A model generated the notes under the pieces. It ran no database searches and was not told the origin of the DNA. It saw only the letters and a list, made by a program, of their open reading frames with translations. A stretch of 64,000 bases of DNA from Rhizobium sp. G21 (GTDB taxonomy: Bacteria; Pseudomonadota; Alphaproteobacteria; Rhizobiales; Rhizobiaceae), in the NCBI RefSeq assembly GCF_014158035.1, contig NZ_JACFXW010000001.1, positions 1,302,001-1,366,000 of the forward strand. The letters are read 5' to 3'. The translations under genes and the position numbers were made by a program. Below, in pieces: positions 9,362-17,990 of this stretch. The stretch's first letter is position 1. Each line of letters starts with the position of its first letter.

Positions 9362-9499
9362 TGGGCTCTCCCTACGAGACGCTGGATCATATCATAGCTC
9401 GACGCCCGTATATAGGGTTCGCGCGGCAGTCGTCCCAACAACCCGTATCAGAACGCGCGGGAGCCCCTCGCCCCGGCGCGTCACTCTCACTCTGCCCGC

Positions 9500-11494
9500 T
9501 CATTTCCCACCACAGCACCCGCTCTCCGGCTTCGGCGCGCAGCAGCTTTCGCTGGAATTGTCCCGGCTGTGGTCGTTCTTTTCAGCCGGCAGGTCCATGG
9601 CGATGTTGGAGGCGAAGAAGCCGTTGGGTTTCAGGGTGAAGCCGGCATATTCGACCGGCATGATCGGAAAATCCTCGGGCTTGCAGACATGGGTGTGGCC
9701 GAAGGAATGCCAGAGCACGATGTCGGCATTGTCGATGTCGCGATTCTGCTCGACATATTTCGGCAGGCCGTCGCCGCCGGCATGGACATTGGGGTAATCG
9801 CCGCTGGCGTATTTCTCCTTGGGATCATAGGCGGTGACCCAAATATGCTTCTTGGCGAAGCCGCCGCGCCGGGCGACGGTGGAGCCCGGCTGCGCCAGCA
9901 TGACCGGCGACGGCATCACCACCAGCTTGTAGCCCGGCGCCTTGCCGACGGAATTCTTCACATTCGGGTTCTGGACCTTCCAGTAGCGGCCGGTCTCGCC
10001 ATTGGCGTTCTGCGGGCTGTCGAGCTCGCGCTTCAGCGTGCGGCTCGTCGTGTCGAAGACATTGCCGTAAGGGTTATCCTCGCCCCAGGGACGCGGCAGG
10101 AATTCATGTTCGGTGACGGTGTTGCCGGAGCCGTCGATGTCCATATGCAGGCGGGCGTTGAAGAAATGCTGATGGGTCGGGCCGCCGAGATTGTCGTCGA
10201 CCATGCCGCCCCAGCGATAGGTCTCGCCATCGGCGACCGCGGTGGTCTGGATGATGCCGGTGAGCTTGGCTTCCAGCTGGATCGTGCCGTCCTGATAGAG
10301 ATACCAGTAGAAGCCGTAGTCGTAATTGCCGACGGTGGCGAAGAAGGAGATGACGAGGCGACGCGAGCGCCGGACTTCGAAAATGCCGTTGCGGAATTCG
10401 TAATGCTTCCAGAGGATGCCGAAATCCTCCTCATGCATGCAGATGGCGTTCTTCATCACGAAGGGCTGGCCGAGATCGTCGGCGGCGGGCACGTCGAAAT
10501 AATGGATCTGGCCGAGACAGTCGCAGCCGAGCTCCAGGCAGTTGGCCAGACGCCCCAACCCGTATTCGCCGGCGTCGAAGGCGCTCTTCCAGAAATGGTT
10601 GGAGGAGGGATCGGCATAGGGCACGACCATTTCGGTGACGGAGGCGCGGAACATCACCTTGCGTTCCTTGCCGTTTTCAGACGCCGCCAGTTCATGCAGC
10701 ACCAAGCCTTCGCGCGGGGTGAAGCCGACGCGGAACGTCCAGCCTTGCCAGCTGACCTTCCAGCCGTCGACGGTAAAGCTCGGCCCTTCCGGCTGGACGA
10801 TGTGCAGCGGCTTGAGATCGGGACGCGTGACGGGAAAGGTCTCGCGGCCGTAATTGCGCTTCTTCCTGGGGACCGGCACGACCGTCTCGTCGTCGACCAG
10901 ATCGAGCACCGTGTTGTTGATCAGATCGACCACCGCGACGACGCCGTCGATCGGATGGGCGTAGCCATTGTCGCGGATATCCTCGCGCCAATAGGACACG
11001 GCGCGGACGATGCGGGCGCCCTTTTCGAAATCAAGACCGAAATAGCCCGACGAGAAGGGATCGACCTGGACGAGCGGGATATCCTCATCGGTCAGGCCGC
11101 GTTTCTTGACGGCGGCGACCCAGCGCGGATCGGCCTTCACCGTGGCCTCGATGGTTTCGAATTCGCACAGCATCACCGGCGGCTGGCCGTAAGGCGCGCT
11201 GTCGAGCGGCAGGCGGATATGGGAGGCGACGGTTTTTGCGGTGAGATCGACGATGCTCTCATGCGTTTCGCCAGTGGTGATATCCATCGACAGGATGAAA
11301 GCCAGGCGCGGCAGGGGCTCGCCGGCGCGATAGGCGGCGAGACCGGCTTTATCGGGTTCTTCCAGCCGAACGATCGGGAAACGGATGGTCTCGGCCAGCG
11401 CCTTCTCGTCCTTGAGGATGGCGACGGCCTCGGCGATTTCGTCGAGACTGAGCAGATCGAGCGGATGGGTGGTTTGGGCGGCGACAGCGTCCAT
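9500..11494 (-). CDS. Primary-amine oxidase (copper/topaquinone)
   Basis: A 664-residue enzyme that oxidises primary amines to aldehydes, ammonia and peroxide. The catalytic base is in AFDAGEYGLGR, the topaquinone tyrosine in TVGNYDYGFYW, and copper histidines in THQHFFNARLH and SFGHTHV. No signal peptide is visible, so it is probably cytoplasmic. The tail SSESCCAPKPESGCCGGK is unusual: two Cys pairs in a flexible end. The ATG at 11494 was preferred over a frame from 11548 because AAGGAA precedes it. It is the last gene of a permease-peptide-oxidase set. Confidence 0.93.
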   Translation of the reverse strand: MDAVAAQTTHPLDLLSLDEIAEAVAILKDEKALAETIRFPIVRLEEPDKAGLAAYRAGEPLPRLAFILSMDITTGETHESIVDLTAKTVASHIRLPLDSAPYGQPPVMLCEFETIEATVKADPRWVAAVKKRGLTDEDIPLVQVDPFSSGYFGLDFEKGARIVRAVSYWREDIRDNGYAHPIDGVVAVVDLINNTVLDLVDDETVVPVPRKKRNYGRETFPVTRPDLKPLHIVQPEGPSFTVDGWKVSWQGWTFRVGFTPREGLVLHELAASENGKERKVMFRASVTEMVVPYADPSSNHFWKSAFDAGEYGLGRLANCLELGCDCLGQIHYFDVPAADDLGQPFVMKNAICMHEEDFGILWKHYEFRNGIFEVRRSRRLVISFFATVGNYDYGFYWYLYQDGTIQLEAKLTGIIQTTAVADGETYRWGGMVDDNLGGPTHQHFFNARLHMDIDGSGNTVTEHEFLPRPWGEDNPYGNVFDTTSRTLKRELDSPQNANGETGRYWKVQNPNVKNSVGKAPGYKLVVMPSPVMLAQPGSTVARRGGFAKKHIWVTAYDPKEKYASGDYPNVHAGGDGLPKYVEQNRDIDNADIVLWHSFGHTHVCKPEDFPIMPVEYAGFTLKPNGFFASNIAMDLPAEKNDHSRDNSSESCCAPKPESGCCGGK

Positions 11495-11570
11495 GGCGGT
11501 GTTCCTTGGTGATCCGAAAGAGTGGTCCCGCAGGCTATGGCCGCCCACGGGACAGGGAGAAGGCTGAGCG

Positions 11571-11723
11571 TCAGCCGGGGCAGATCTGGTCGATCATCGC
11601 CTCGCCATGGATGCAGAGGATCGAGCAGACGGCATGAGCTTCGGCGGCGACGGCCAGCAGGAGGGCGAGGATGAGCCCGACGAGCAGCCGGTCGGCGATG
11701 GGCAGTTTTGCGAGCGCGGTCAT
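11571..11723 (-). CDS. 50-residue signal/membrane peptide with cysteines
   Basis: The ATG at 11723 overlaps the permease stop as ATGA, and the frame ends at 11571. After MTALAKLPIADR comes one hydrophobic segment (LLVGLILALLLAVAAEAHA), which could be a signal peptide cut after AHA or a membrane anchor. The rest has three more-or-less evenly spaced cysteines (VCSILCIHGE...ICPG). Overlap and position between permease and amine oxidase argue for a real gene. No family is recognised. Confidence 0.65.
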   Translation of the reverse strand: MTALAKLPIADRLLVGLILALLLAVAAEAHAVCSILCIHGEAMIDQICPG

Positions 11724-13162
11724 TCGAAAGCCTTTCCGAGCGTGGCGTAGAGGTCGGGACGGCTGGATTTGATCCTGAGGGCGAAACCGGCGCCGGCAAG
11801 ACCGACAAGGACGATGACATAGGGAAACGCCTTGACGATCAGGCTTTCGCTGCCGGACAGCAGCGACAGATTGGCGATGACCAGGCCGAGCGCGCCGAGA
11901 AGACCGACCAGCGCTGCGATGGGCGCGACGGTGGTTGTCCAGACGCTGTGGCGCGAGGGCGTCTTGCGGAAGAACATCACGATCGCCACGCAGACCAGCG
12001 CCTGCACCGCGAGAATGCCGATGACCGCCAGCGCCGACATCCAGGAAAACACCACCGCATAGGGATCGGCGCCGCCGAGCACGAACAGCGCGAGGATCAG
12101 CGCCGCCGTGGCCGATTGCAGCCAGCCGGCCACATGCGGCGAGCCATGCTTGGCATGCGCCTTGCCGAGCGCCTTATGCGCCAGGCCTTCGCGGCCCAGC
12201 GCGTAGAAATAGCGGTTCAGCGTGTTGTGGAAGGACAGCATGCAGGCGAACAGGCTGGTGATGAGCAGCACATTCATGACCTGGCTCGACCAGGCTCCGA
12301 GAATGGCGTCGGAGGCGGCGAAATAGAAGGTCTCGAGGCCGGCGCCGGCGACCGCCTGCACCTTGGTCGGGCCGTAGAACTGCACGATGGCCCAGGTGGA
12401 GAAGGCGTAGAACAGCGTGATCAGCAGCACGGCGACGTAAGTGGCGCGCGGAATGGTCTTTTCCGGGTTTTCCGCCTCCTCGCCGAAAATGGCGGTGGCT
12501 TCGAAGCCGATGAAGGAGCCGACCACGAAGACCAGGGCGACGCCGAGGCCGGGGGCGAAGACGGTGGCCGGCGCAAAGGAGGTCATGGTGAAGCCTTCCG
12601 GCCCGCCGCCGGTGAAGAGAATGCCGAGATCGAGCAGCAGCAGGATGACGATTTCGGCGACCATGCAGACGCCCAGAATGGCGCCGGAAAAGGCGATGTT
12701 GCGCTGGCCGCAGACATGCACGACGACCAACGCGGCGAAGGACCAGGCCCACCAGGGCAGATCGGCGCCGAGACCGGCCATGGCGCCGGCCATGAACACG
12801 CCGAACAGGCCATAGACCGCCACTTGCACCGCCGTATAGGTGACCAGCGCCATCAGCGCGCCGCCGACGCCGGCGGGCTTGCCGACGCCCTGGCTGATAT
12901 AGGTGTAGAAGGCCCCGGCCCCGCCCACATGGCGGCTCATGGCGGTGAAGCCGACCGAGAAGACGAGATAGAGCAGGCCGGCGAGCACGAAGGCGCCGGG
13001 CACGCCTGCGCCATTGCCGAAGGCGAAGGCGGCGGGCGAGGCGCCGACCACGGCCGTGAGCGGCGCAGCGGCCGCGACGACGAAGAACACGATATGAGCG
13101 AGACCGACGGAATTCTTCGCCAACCGGTCTGGGATCACGGGCATGCTGGCTTCCAAAGTCAT
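11720..13162 (-). CDS. APC-family amino acid/amine permease
   Basis: A 480-residue permease with about 12 membrane segments. The APC features are visible: GLAHIVFFVVAAAAPLTAVVG in the first helix, AGAFYTYISQGVGK, and GFEATAIFGEEAENPEKTIPRA. Substrate cannot be read from sequence; the neighbouring amine oxidase suggests a primary amine or amino acid. AGAGGGG precedes the ATG. An inverted repeat, CTTGAT (13179-13184) and ATCAAG (13189-13194), lies just upstream and may bind the divergent AraC-type regulator. Confidence 0.88.
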   Translation of the reverse strand: MTLEASMPVIPDRLAKNSVGLAHIVFFVVAAAAPLTAVVGASPAAFAFGNGAGVPGAFVLAGLLYLVFSVGFTAMSRHVGGAGAFYTYISQGVGKPAGVGGALMALVTYTAVQVAVYGLFGVFMAGAMAGLGADLPWWAWSFAALVVVHVCGQRNIAFSGAILGVCMVAEIVILLLLDLGILFTGGGPEGFTMTSFAPATVFAPGLGVALVFVVGSFIGFEATAIFGEEAENPEKTIPRATYVAVLLITLFYAFSTWAIVQFYGPTKVQAVAGAGLETFYFAASDAILGAWSSQVMNVLLITSLFACMLSFHNTLNRYFYALGREGLAHKALGKAHAKHGSPHVAGWLQSATAALILALFVLGGADPYAVVFSWMSALAVIGILAVQALVCVAIVMFFRKTPSRHSVWTTTVAPIAALVGLLGALGLVIANLSLLSGSESLIVKAFPYVIVLVGLAGAGFALRIKSSRPDLYATLGKAFE

Positions 13163-13283
13163 GACAACCCCTCTTTTGCTTGATTTATATCAAGAGGGTA
13201 GGCGCGGCGTTTTGGCGCGGAAATTGCAAGTTCCGCCAATGAATCGATAATTCGCGCCAGCACCCGCTGCGGAGAGCGTCAAA

Positions 13284-14297
13284 ATGGCAGCTGCACCCGA
13301 TTTCATCACCCGCATGCCCGCGATTGCTTCAATTCGCGCCTCGGTGCTGATGCCGCTGGTGCAGGAAATCGACAAAAGATCGGGAAAGACCGATCTTCTG
13401 CTCGCCTCGCACGGAATTTTGCGGGGTCAGCTGAGCGATCCCTATGCGGTGGCGCCGATGGCGCGCTATATCGCGCTGTTCGAAGAGGCCGCCTCGATCC
13501 TCAGTGATCCCCATCTCGGCGCGCGGCTGGGCGCGGCCTCCAAGCCCGCCGATATCGGCCCGATGGGCGTGCTGTTTTCACTCTCGCCGAGCATCAAGAC
13601 AGGCTTTCGGCGCATGGCGAAATTCGTCAACGCCGTGCAGGGCGCGACGCAATCCGGCCTGTTCGAGGATGGCGAAACCTATGTCTGGAGCTATCGGCTG
13701 ACCGAGCCCGCGATGTGGCCGCGCCGGCAGGACAGCGAATATTCGATCGCGGCGACGGTGGAGCTCGCCCGCTCCTCCTTCCATCGCGGCTGGAGTCCGC
13801 TGGAGGTGCATTTCGAACATTCCGCGCCGCGCGACGTCGCCCCTCTCGAACGTATCTTCCGGGCGCCCTTGCGTTTCGGCCAGACCAGCAACCGCATCCT
13901 GATGACGCGCGAGGCGGCCGACAAGATCCACCGCGCCGAAGACGCCGGCCTGACCGCCATGCTGGAGCGGCACATCGCCGATATCGTCGGCGACACCGAT
14001 CATGAGCCCACCTTGACCGAAAAAGTGTCGGCGCTGATCGGCATCTATCTCGGACACAGGCCGCTCTCGGCCTCGGCGCTGGCGACGGAGCTCGGAATGT
14101 CGTCGCGCACCCTGCAACGGCGTCTGGCCGAACAGGGTCTTTCGCTGCGCGGAATGGTGCGGGAGCATCGCCGGCGGCTGATGGAGCAGAAACTCACGGA
14201 GCATATGCCGAAAGCGCGCATCGCCGAGGCGCTGGGCTATGCCGACGGCACGGTGTTCTGGCGGGCGGCGAAGACCTGGAAAGCAGGCGACGCCTGA
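13284..14297 (+). CDS. AraC-family transcriptional regulator
   Basis: A 337-residue regulator. The N-terminal 200 residues match the effector-binding type of OruR/ArgR-like AraC proteins (LLLASHGILRGQLSDPYAVAPMARYIAL). The C-terminal HTH has ALATELGMSSRTLQRRLAEQG and a second helix in IAEALGYADGTVFWRAAKTW. It is divergent from the permease-amine oxidase operon, so it likely controls amine catabolism (inferred). It abuts the convergent next gene with no gap. Confidence 0.9.
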   Translation: MAAAPDFITRMPAIASIRASVLMPLVQEIDKRSGKTDLLLASHGILRGQLSDPYAVAPMARYIALFEEAASILSDPHLGARLGAASKPADIGPMGVLFSLSPSIKTGFRRMAKFVNAVQGATQSGLFEDGETYVWSYRLTEPAMWPRRQDSEYSIAATVELARSSFHRGWSPLEVHFEHSAPRDVAPLERIFRAPLRFGQTSNRILMTREAADKIHRAEDAGLTAMLERHIADIVGDTDHEPTLTEKVSALIGIYLGHRPLSASALATELGMSSRTLQRRLAEQGLSLRGMVREHRRRLMEQKLTEHMPKARIAEALGYADGTVFWRAAKTWKAGDA

Positions 14298-15017
14298 TCA
14301 GGCGGCGAGCGGCTGGCCGATCGGCGTCCTGCGGCTGACGAGGATGAAGCTCAGGCAGGCGAGAAACATGGCCAGCGCCACGGCCGTCGGCATCAACCCG
14401 CTCTCGGGCGGCGCCACCCAGGGCGTGAGCGCCGCCTGCAGATCGACGACGGCGCGGGCGAAGGACGCGGAGCCGGTGACCATCATCACATAGGCCGGCA
14501 GGCTGGCGGAGGTGGCGATGGTGAAGGAGAAGGAATAGGAGGCGACGAAGCCGGCGACATAGGCGACGAGCCTCAGCCCCGGCTCGGCGGCGCGGCGAAA
14601 GAGCTCGACCGGAAAACACAGAAAGCCCACGAGCGCCGCCAGATACAATGTCTCGATGGGCAGCGCGGCCAGAACCTTTTCGAGCGGAATGCGCGCGAAC
14701 CAGAGATTGCCGACCGAGGCCAGAAACTCCGCGCTCGCCCCGAACCAGACGAACAACGCCAGCCCCCAGAGCGGGCTCATGCGCAGGTAATGGATGCGCA
14801 ACACGCTGGCCGCCAGCAGAACGGCTGCGGCGGCGAAGAGCCCATAGGGCCTGACCACGGCATTGAGCCGCGCCTCGACATCGCCGCAGCCGCCCACTGC
14901 CGCCGCGCAGCCCGAAAGCCGGAAGAACAGCCAGGAGGCGTAATAGAGATAGAAGGAGAAAAACACCCAGGCCCCGACGGCGAGCGCCGCCCATCTGAGA
15001 AAACGTCCGGCAAACAT
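14298..15017 (-). CDS. Multi-spanning membrane protein of unknown function
   Basis: A 239-residue protein with six or so hydrophobic segments, beginning MFAGRFLRWAALAVGAWVFFSF. A Cys-containing loop (SGCAAAVGGCGDVEARL) near residue 36 probably faces the periplasm. No catalytic motif is recognised. It is convergent with the AraC gene; the stop codons lie back to back. Confidence 0.75.
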   Translation of the reverse strand: MFAGRFLRWAALAVGAWVFFSFYLYYASWLFFRLSGCAAAVGGCGDVEARLNAVVRPYGLFAAAAVLLAASVLRIHYLRMSPLWGLALFVWFGASAEFLASVGNLWFARIPLEKVLAALPIETLYLAALVGFLCFPVELFRRAAEPGLRLVAYVAGFVASYSFSFTIATSASLPAYVMMVTGSASFARAVVDLQAALTPWVAPPESGLMPTAVALAMFLACLSFILVSRRTPIGQPLAA

Positions 15018-15326
15018 CCTTCCGCGCGGCCTCCCTGCTCTTTCGCAGCGGACGACAAGGCGAGCTTCAGGCGCCCGGCCCCGGGGACGAACGGTTCCCC
15101 GGAGCCGGAACGATAAGCCCGGGCCTCATGCCCGCAAGCGCAACCCCATATTAGCAAAGCGAAAGCGCTCCGCTCGAAAGTGTGAGAATGGGGTGAAGAG
15201 GATGTGGCGGAAGGGGTGGGAGGTGTGTCAGTGTGGGACGGGTGAACGCAAGCGTTGCGGATCGCCGGCGCCGTGAGACATACATCTGCAACGACGGATG
15301 GGCACACGAGGCGAGCGACATTGTAG
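15018..15326. other. Intergenic region without recognised genes
   Basis: About 310 bp lie between the start of the minus-strand membrane protein and an open plus-strand frame. It presumably holds the membrane protein's promoter. I see no repeat, RNA gene or coding pattern that I can support. Confidence 0.4.
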
Positions 15327-15416
15327 ACAAAGAAAAAGCCGCGACGTTTTGGCCTGTGGTTTTCATGGGTCTCGGTCGCGATCACCTGGCTGTTTTTTGC
15401 GACGTCGGGATGGCGG

Positions 15417-15731
15417 GTGGAGAGGAACGCCTGTCCGTCGGGTGGAAGGGTTTGCTATTCGATCGTCACAGAAACCTTTCTCGGCATAGATTCGCCGGTC
15501 TATCCGTATGTTCTGCCGGGTCGCCGCTATTTTCCGCCGATCGTAATGCTGGATTACGTCAAATACGAAGATAGCGAGGGAATCTGCGTCAAGCTTGAGC
15601 GTGATGGGCGATTGATGATCTATTCGCGATATCCGCCTTTGGAGAATACGATGGCGGACCAGGTGCATGTCGTGAGCGGCAAGCCTTGGTGGGATTATTG
15701 CCCGAGGAGTTTTTGGAATGACGGCGGATGA
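15417..15731 (+). CDS. Possible membrane-anchored protein, start uncertain
   Basis: From GTG at 15417 the frame gives 104 residues: VERNACPSGGRVCYSIVTETF, LPGRRYFPPIVMLDYVKYEDS, ending CPRSFWNDGG. The same frame is open upstream to a TAG at 15324 and reads KKKPRRFGLWFSWVSVAIT then WLFFATSGW, a convincing basic-plus-membrane N-terminus, but it contains no ATG, GTG or TTG in that part. Either the start was lost, a CTG at 15354 is used, or the sequence is wrong there. The stop overlaps the next ATG as ATGA. No family recognised. Confidence 0.45.
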   Translation: MERNACPSGGRVCYSIVTETFLGIDSPVYPYVLPGRRYFPPIVMLDYVKYEDSEGICVKLERDGRLMIYSRYPPLENTMADQVHVVSGKPWWDYCPRSFWNDGG

Positions 15732-16306
15732 TTGGCGGCAGTATAAAAAGACAGCACACTTTTCCGTACGACTCAGGGATGAAGAGTGCGATGTTAGCCT
15801 TTGACGATCCCCGATGGAAAGAGTTGCAGCACGCATATGGTGACGCCGGCGATATCCCGGATCTATTAAGAGCGCTTGCTGTTTCGACGGGGCAGAACGC
15901 AGACTTTCAGCGGGAGCCGTGGTTCGACCTCTGGTCACGGCTGTGCCATCAGGGTGACGTCTATGTCGCGTCCTATGCCGCCGTCCCGCACATCGTTCAC
16001 ATCGCGAAAGAGACCGAGGGACCGATCGACTTCTCGTTCTTTGCCTTTCCGGCCGCTGTGGAGATCGCGCGCCGCACTGGCCCGGGACCGGATATTCCAG
16101 CGGCGGATGTTGATGCTTATCATCGGGCCATCGCACAACTAATCGACAACGTATCACTGCATCGGCATCAGGCATGGAATCAGCCGATGCTGCTCGCTGT
16201 CGCCGCAGCGCTGGCGGTCGCAAAAGGACATATTGCGGCCGCCGAAGCGCTGCTGAACCTGGATGATGACTGGATCGGCAGGATCAAGAGCGACGAAGTC
16301 GTTTAA
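15728..16306 (+). CDS. Hypothetical protein
   Basis: A protein of up to 192 residues, without signal peptide or membrane segment. The core FDDPRWKELQHAYGDAGDIPDLLRAL and EPWFDLWSRLCHQGDVYVASYAAVPHIV recalls an uncharacterised bacterial family. The ATG at 15728 overlaps the previous stop; ATG at 15779 (MKSAMLAFDD) would fit the likely family start better. Its pairing with a small membrane-type frame is compatible with an effector/immunity or signalling pair, which is speculation. Confidence 0.65.
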   Translation: MIGGSIKRQHTFPYDSGMKSAMLAFDDPRWKELQHAYGDAGDIPDLLRALAVSTGQNADFQREPWFDLWSRLCHQGDVYVASYAAVPHIVHIAKETEGPIDFSFFAFPAAVEIARRTGPGPDIPAADVDAYHRAIAQLIDNVSLHRHQAWNQPMLLAVAAALAVAKGHIAAAEALLNLDDDWIGRIKSDEVV

Positions 16307-16626
16307 GCCTTAGTCTCCTGCGGCATGGCGCGTCGGCCCGCATTGCGGCGCGGCCGTTGCAATCGACCGGCGAACACCGTGTCCGAGCCCATGTGACGCA
16401 GGAACAGGCCGCGCAGAAGTTCCCGGCGCCTCATTGCAAGCGGCCCCTCGCAAATATCGCCCTCGGCCCAAAACACCCAGTCAAGGAATTCATCGACCCG
16501 GACATAGCCCCGCTTTGGGATGAAGTCCGTGACATGCACGAACCCGCCGTTTTGCAGGCTGCCGCAATAGCCTTGATCGACGCATCGGGCGTTCATCAGG
16601 CATTCGAAATCTGTTTCTTTTCGCAT
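16303..16626 (-). CDS. Hypothetical protein
   Basis: A 107-residue soluble protein: CVDQGYCGSLQNGGFVHVTDFIP, then RVDEFLDWVFWAEGD, then a charged end. The first part looks like a conserved uncharacterised family. An internal ATG at 16596 (MNARCVDQGYCGS) may be the true start; neither has a clear ribosome-binding site. It converges on the previous gene with a 4-bp overlap of the two stops. Confidence 0.55.
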   Translation of the reverse strand: MRKETDFECLMNARCVDQGYCGSLQNGGFVHVTDFIPKRGYVRVDEFLDWVFWAEGDICEGPLAMRRRELLRGLFLRHMGSDTVFAGRLQRPRRNAGRRAMPQETKA

Positions 16627-16736
16627 TGTTGACGCACGCGTTGCGGGAAAAAAGGATCTGCGTGCTGGGGATGATGAGAAGGCGGTGCGTTGAGAACGTC
16701 AACCCCGGTTGAGGAAGGATTCCGGAACTGCCAAAC

Positions 16737-17553
16737 TCAGTCCCGACTATTCCAGGACAGCGGCGTCTCCGGCAGGGACGGAACAACTTCATGCTCGACG
16801 GTTGCGCGTCGAAACTGAATATCAGGATCTTTTAAATTCGTGACGAGGACCGGCTGTTGTCCATGGCGATCGACGGCGAGCACGCCGACGAGGTCTGCAG
16901 GAGCCTCACGCGCATAATGCTCGGCGGCGTCCAGCGCTGCAAGCAATTCATTCCGAATCCACTCGGAGGACCAGTCGATGGGCAAACCGCGAACGGCGGC
17001 ATATTCTTCGTTCGGCACCGAAAGGCATTTTCGTCTGATGTCGTCCACAATGCGCAGCGGCGAAAATGGGGAGGCTTGCCCGAAGCCGCCATCATCAGGG
17101 GGCCTAAAGGGCACATTTCACGAGAGATTGTCAGAAGATCAGCATAGTCGCGGGCTTTGGTCCGTGTCGAGGCCGCGAGCACCTTGTTGACGGCGAGGTC
17201 GGCGCGATGGAGGCGGGCGCCCCATTCGTCATCGCGCACCAAGGGAAAGAAGCGGGTGCGGCTTTCACTCATCCATTGGATCAATGTCGCCTCCGGCGTG
17301 CGCATGACGCTCGCCTCGACGCATCCGTACACACGGACATCGATTGTGACGACAAAACCGGCAGCCCTCAGAGTGGCTATATCGATCTGGGCTGCGGTGT
17401 CGATCTCCTCATCCGCATCGTGGAATATGTCGATGTCATCGGACAGCCGCGGCCAATCCATGTTCAGAATGGCGCCCCCGCAAGATAGCTGCTTTCAGAC
17501 CGGTTGGCGGCGATGGCCGCCATGACGTCACGCTGAATCCGCGTCAGCGCCAT
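16737..17553 (-). pseudogene. AbiEii/AbiGii-type nucleotidyltransferase, two frameshifts
   Basis: Three frames join into one protein of about 272 residues. First MALTRIQRDVMAAIAANR and SESSYLAG; after loss of one G in a run (17475-17479) NMDWPRLSDDIDIFHDADEE, the nucleotidyltransferase motif with its metal aspartates, through LAVNKVLAAS and CPLGPLMMAASGK; after a second loss near 17068-17071 FSPLRIVDDIRRKCL to the end. This family includes type IV toxins such as AbiEii. The ATG overlaps the upstream small gene's stop as TGATG, so the two form an operon. Confidence 0.8.
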
Positions 17554-17879
17554 CAACTTCTCTCGCCCGCAGCCGCCAGCATCCGTCGCGCCAGCGCATA
17601 GGCGCGGGCGTCGCCGCGCTCCATAAGCGCCCCGGCGACGACGCGCGCTTTATCGGAGAGGTTGGTCAGTCTGCTCGGATCGACATTGTCGAACACTCTG
17701 AGGGTGTAGGTTTTCGCCGCGACGGCGAGAAGCTCGATGAGGTCGGCGTCGCGTTTTGAAGATTGCGAGACCGCGAGGTCTGAAGGCATCGGACGTGAAG
17801 ATGCAGCCACGCCCGCATCGTCGCCGTCCGGCGCCAAGCCGCTTTGGCTCGAGATAGAATTTGCGCTCTTTGCAGACAT
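17553..17879 (-). CDS. Partner protein of the AbiEii-like nucleotidyltransferase
   Basis: A 108-residue protein whose conserved-looking part is the C-terminal 60 residues (DLIELLAVAAKTYTLRVFDN, DKARVVAGALMERGDARAYALARRML), predicted helical. The N-terminal 40 residues are Ser/Ala-rich. CAGGGAGCC lies upstream of the ATG. The stop overlaps the nucleotidyltransferase start, so it is in the antitoxin position; that role is inferred from gene order only. Confidence 0.6.
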   Translation of the reverse strand: MSAKSANSISSQSGLAPDGDDAGVAASSRPMPSDLAVSQSSKRDADLIELLAVAAKTYTLRVFDNVDPSRLTNLSDKARVVAGALMERGDARAYALARRMLAAAGERS

Positions 17880-17990
17880 GATCGACGGCTCCCTGAGCTC
17901 TGAAGATAAGCTCGAAAACCGTGCAGCGCAACATCAGGCCAACGTGTTGCAGACATCGCCTGCTCGACCATGCAGGCGAGCGTCATCCCC

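Noticed and set aside
9569..11512. A 647-residue plus-strand open frame
   Set aside because: Antisense to the copper amine oxidase, which has complete catalytic motifs.
11708..13183. A 491-residue plus-strand frame rich in Glu, Gly and His
   Set aside because: Antisense to the APC permease; composition is the mirror of membrane-helix codons.
13170..13200. Inverted repeats just upstream of the permease start
   Set aside because: CTTGAT/ATCAAG and CCTCTT/AAGAGG overlap each other and the ribosome-binding site, so no single operator could be defined; mentioned with the permease only.
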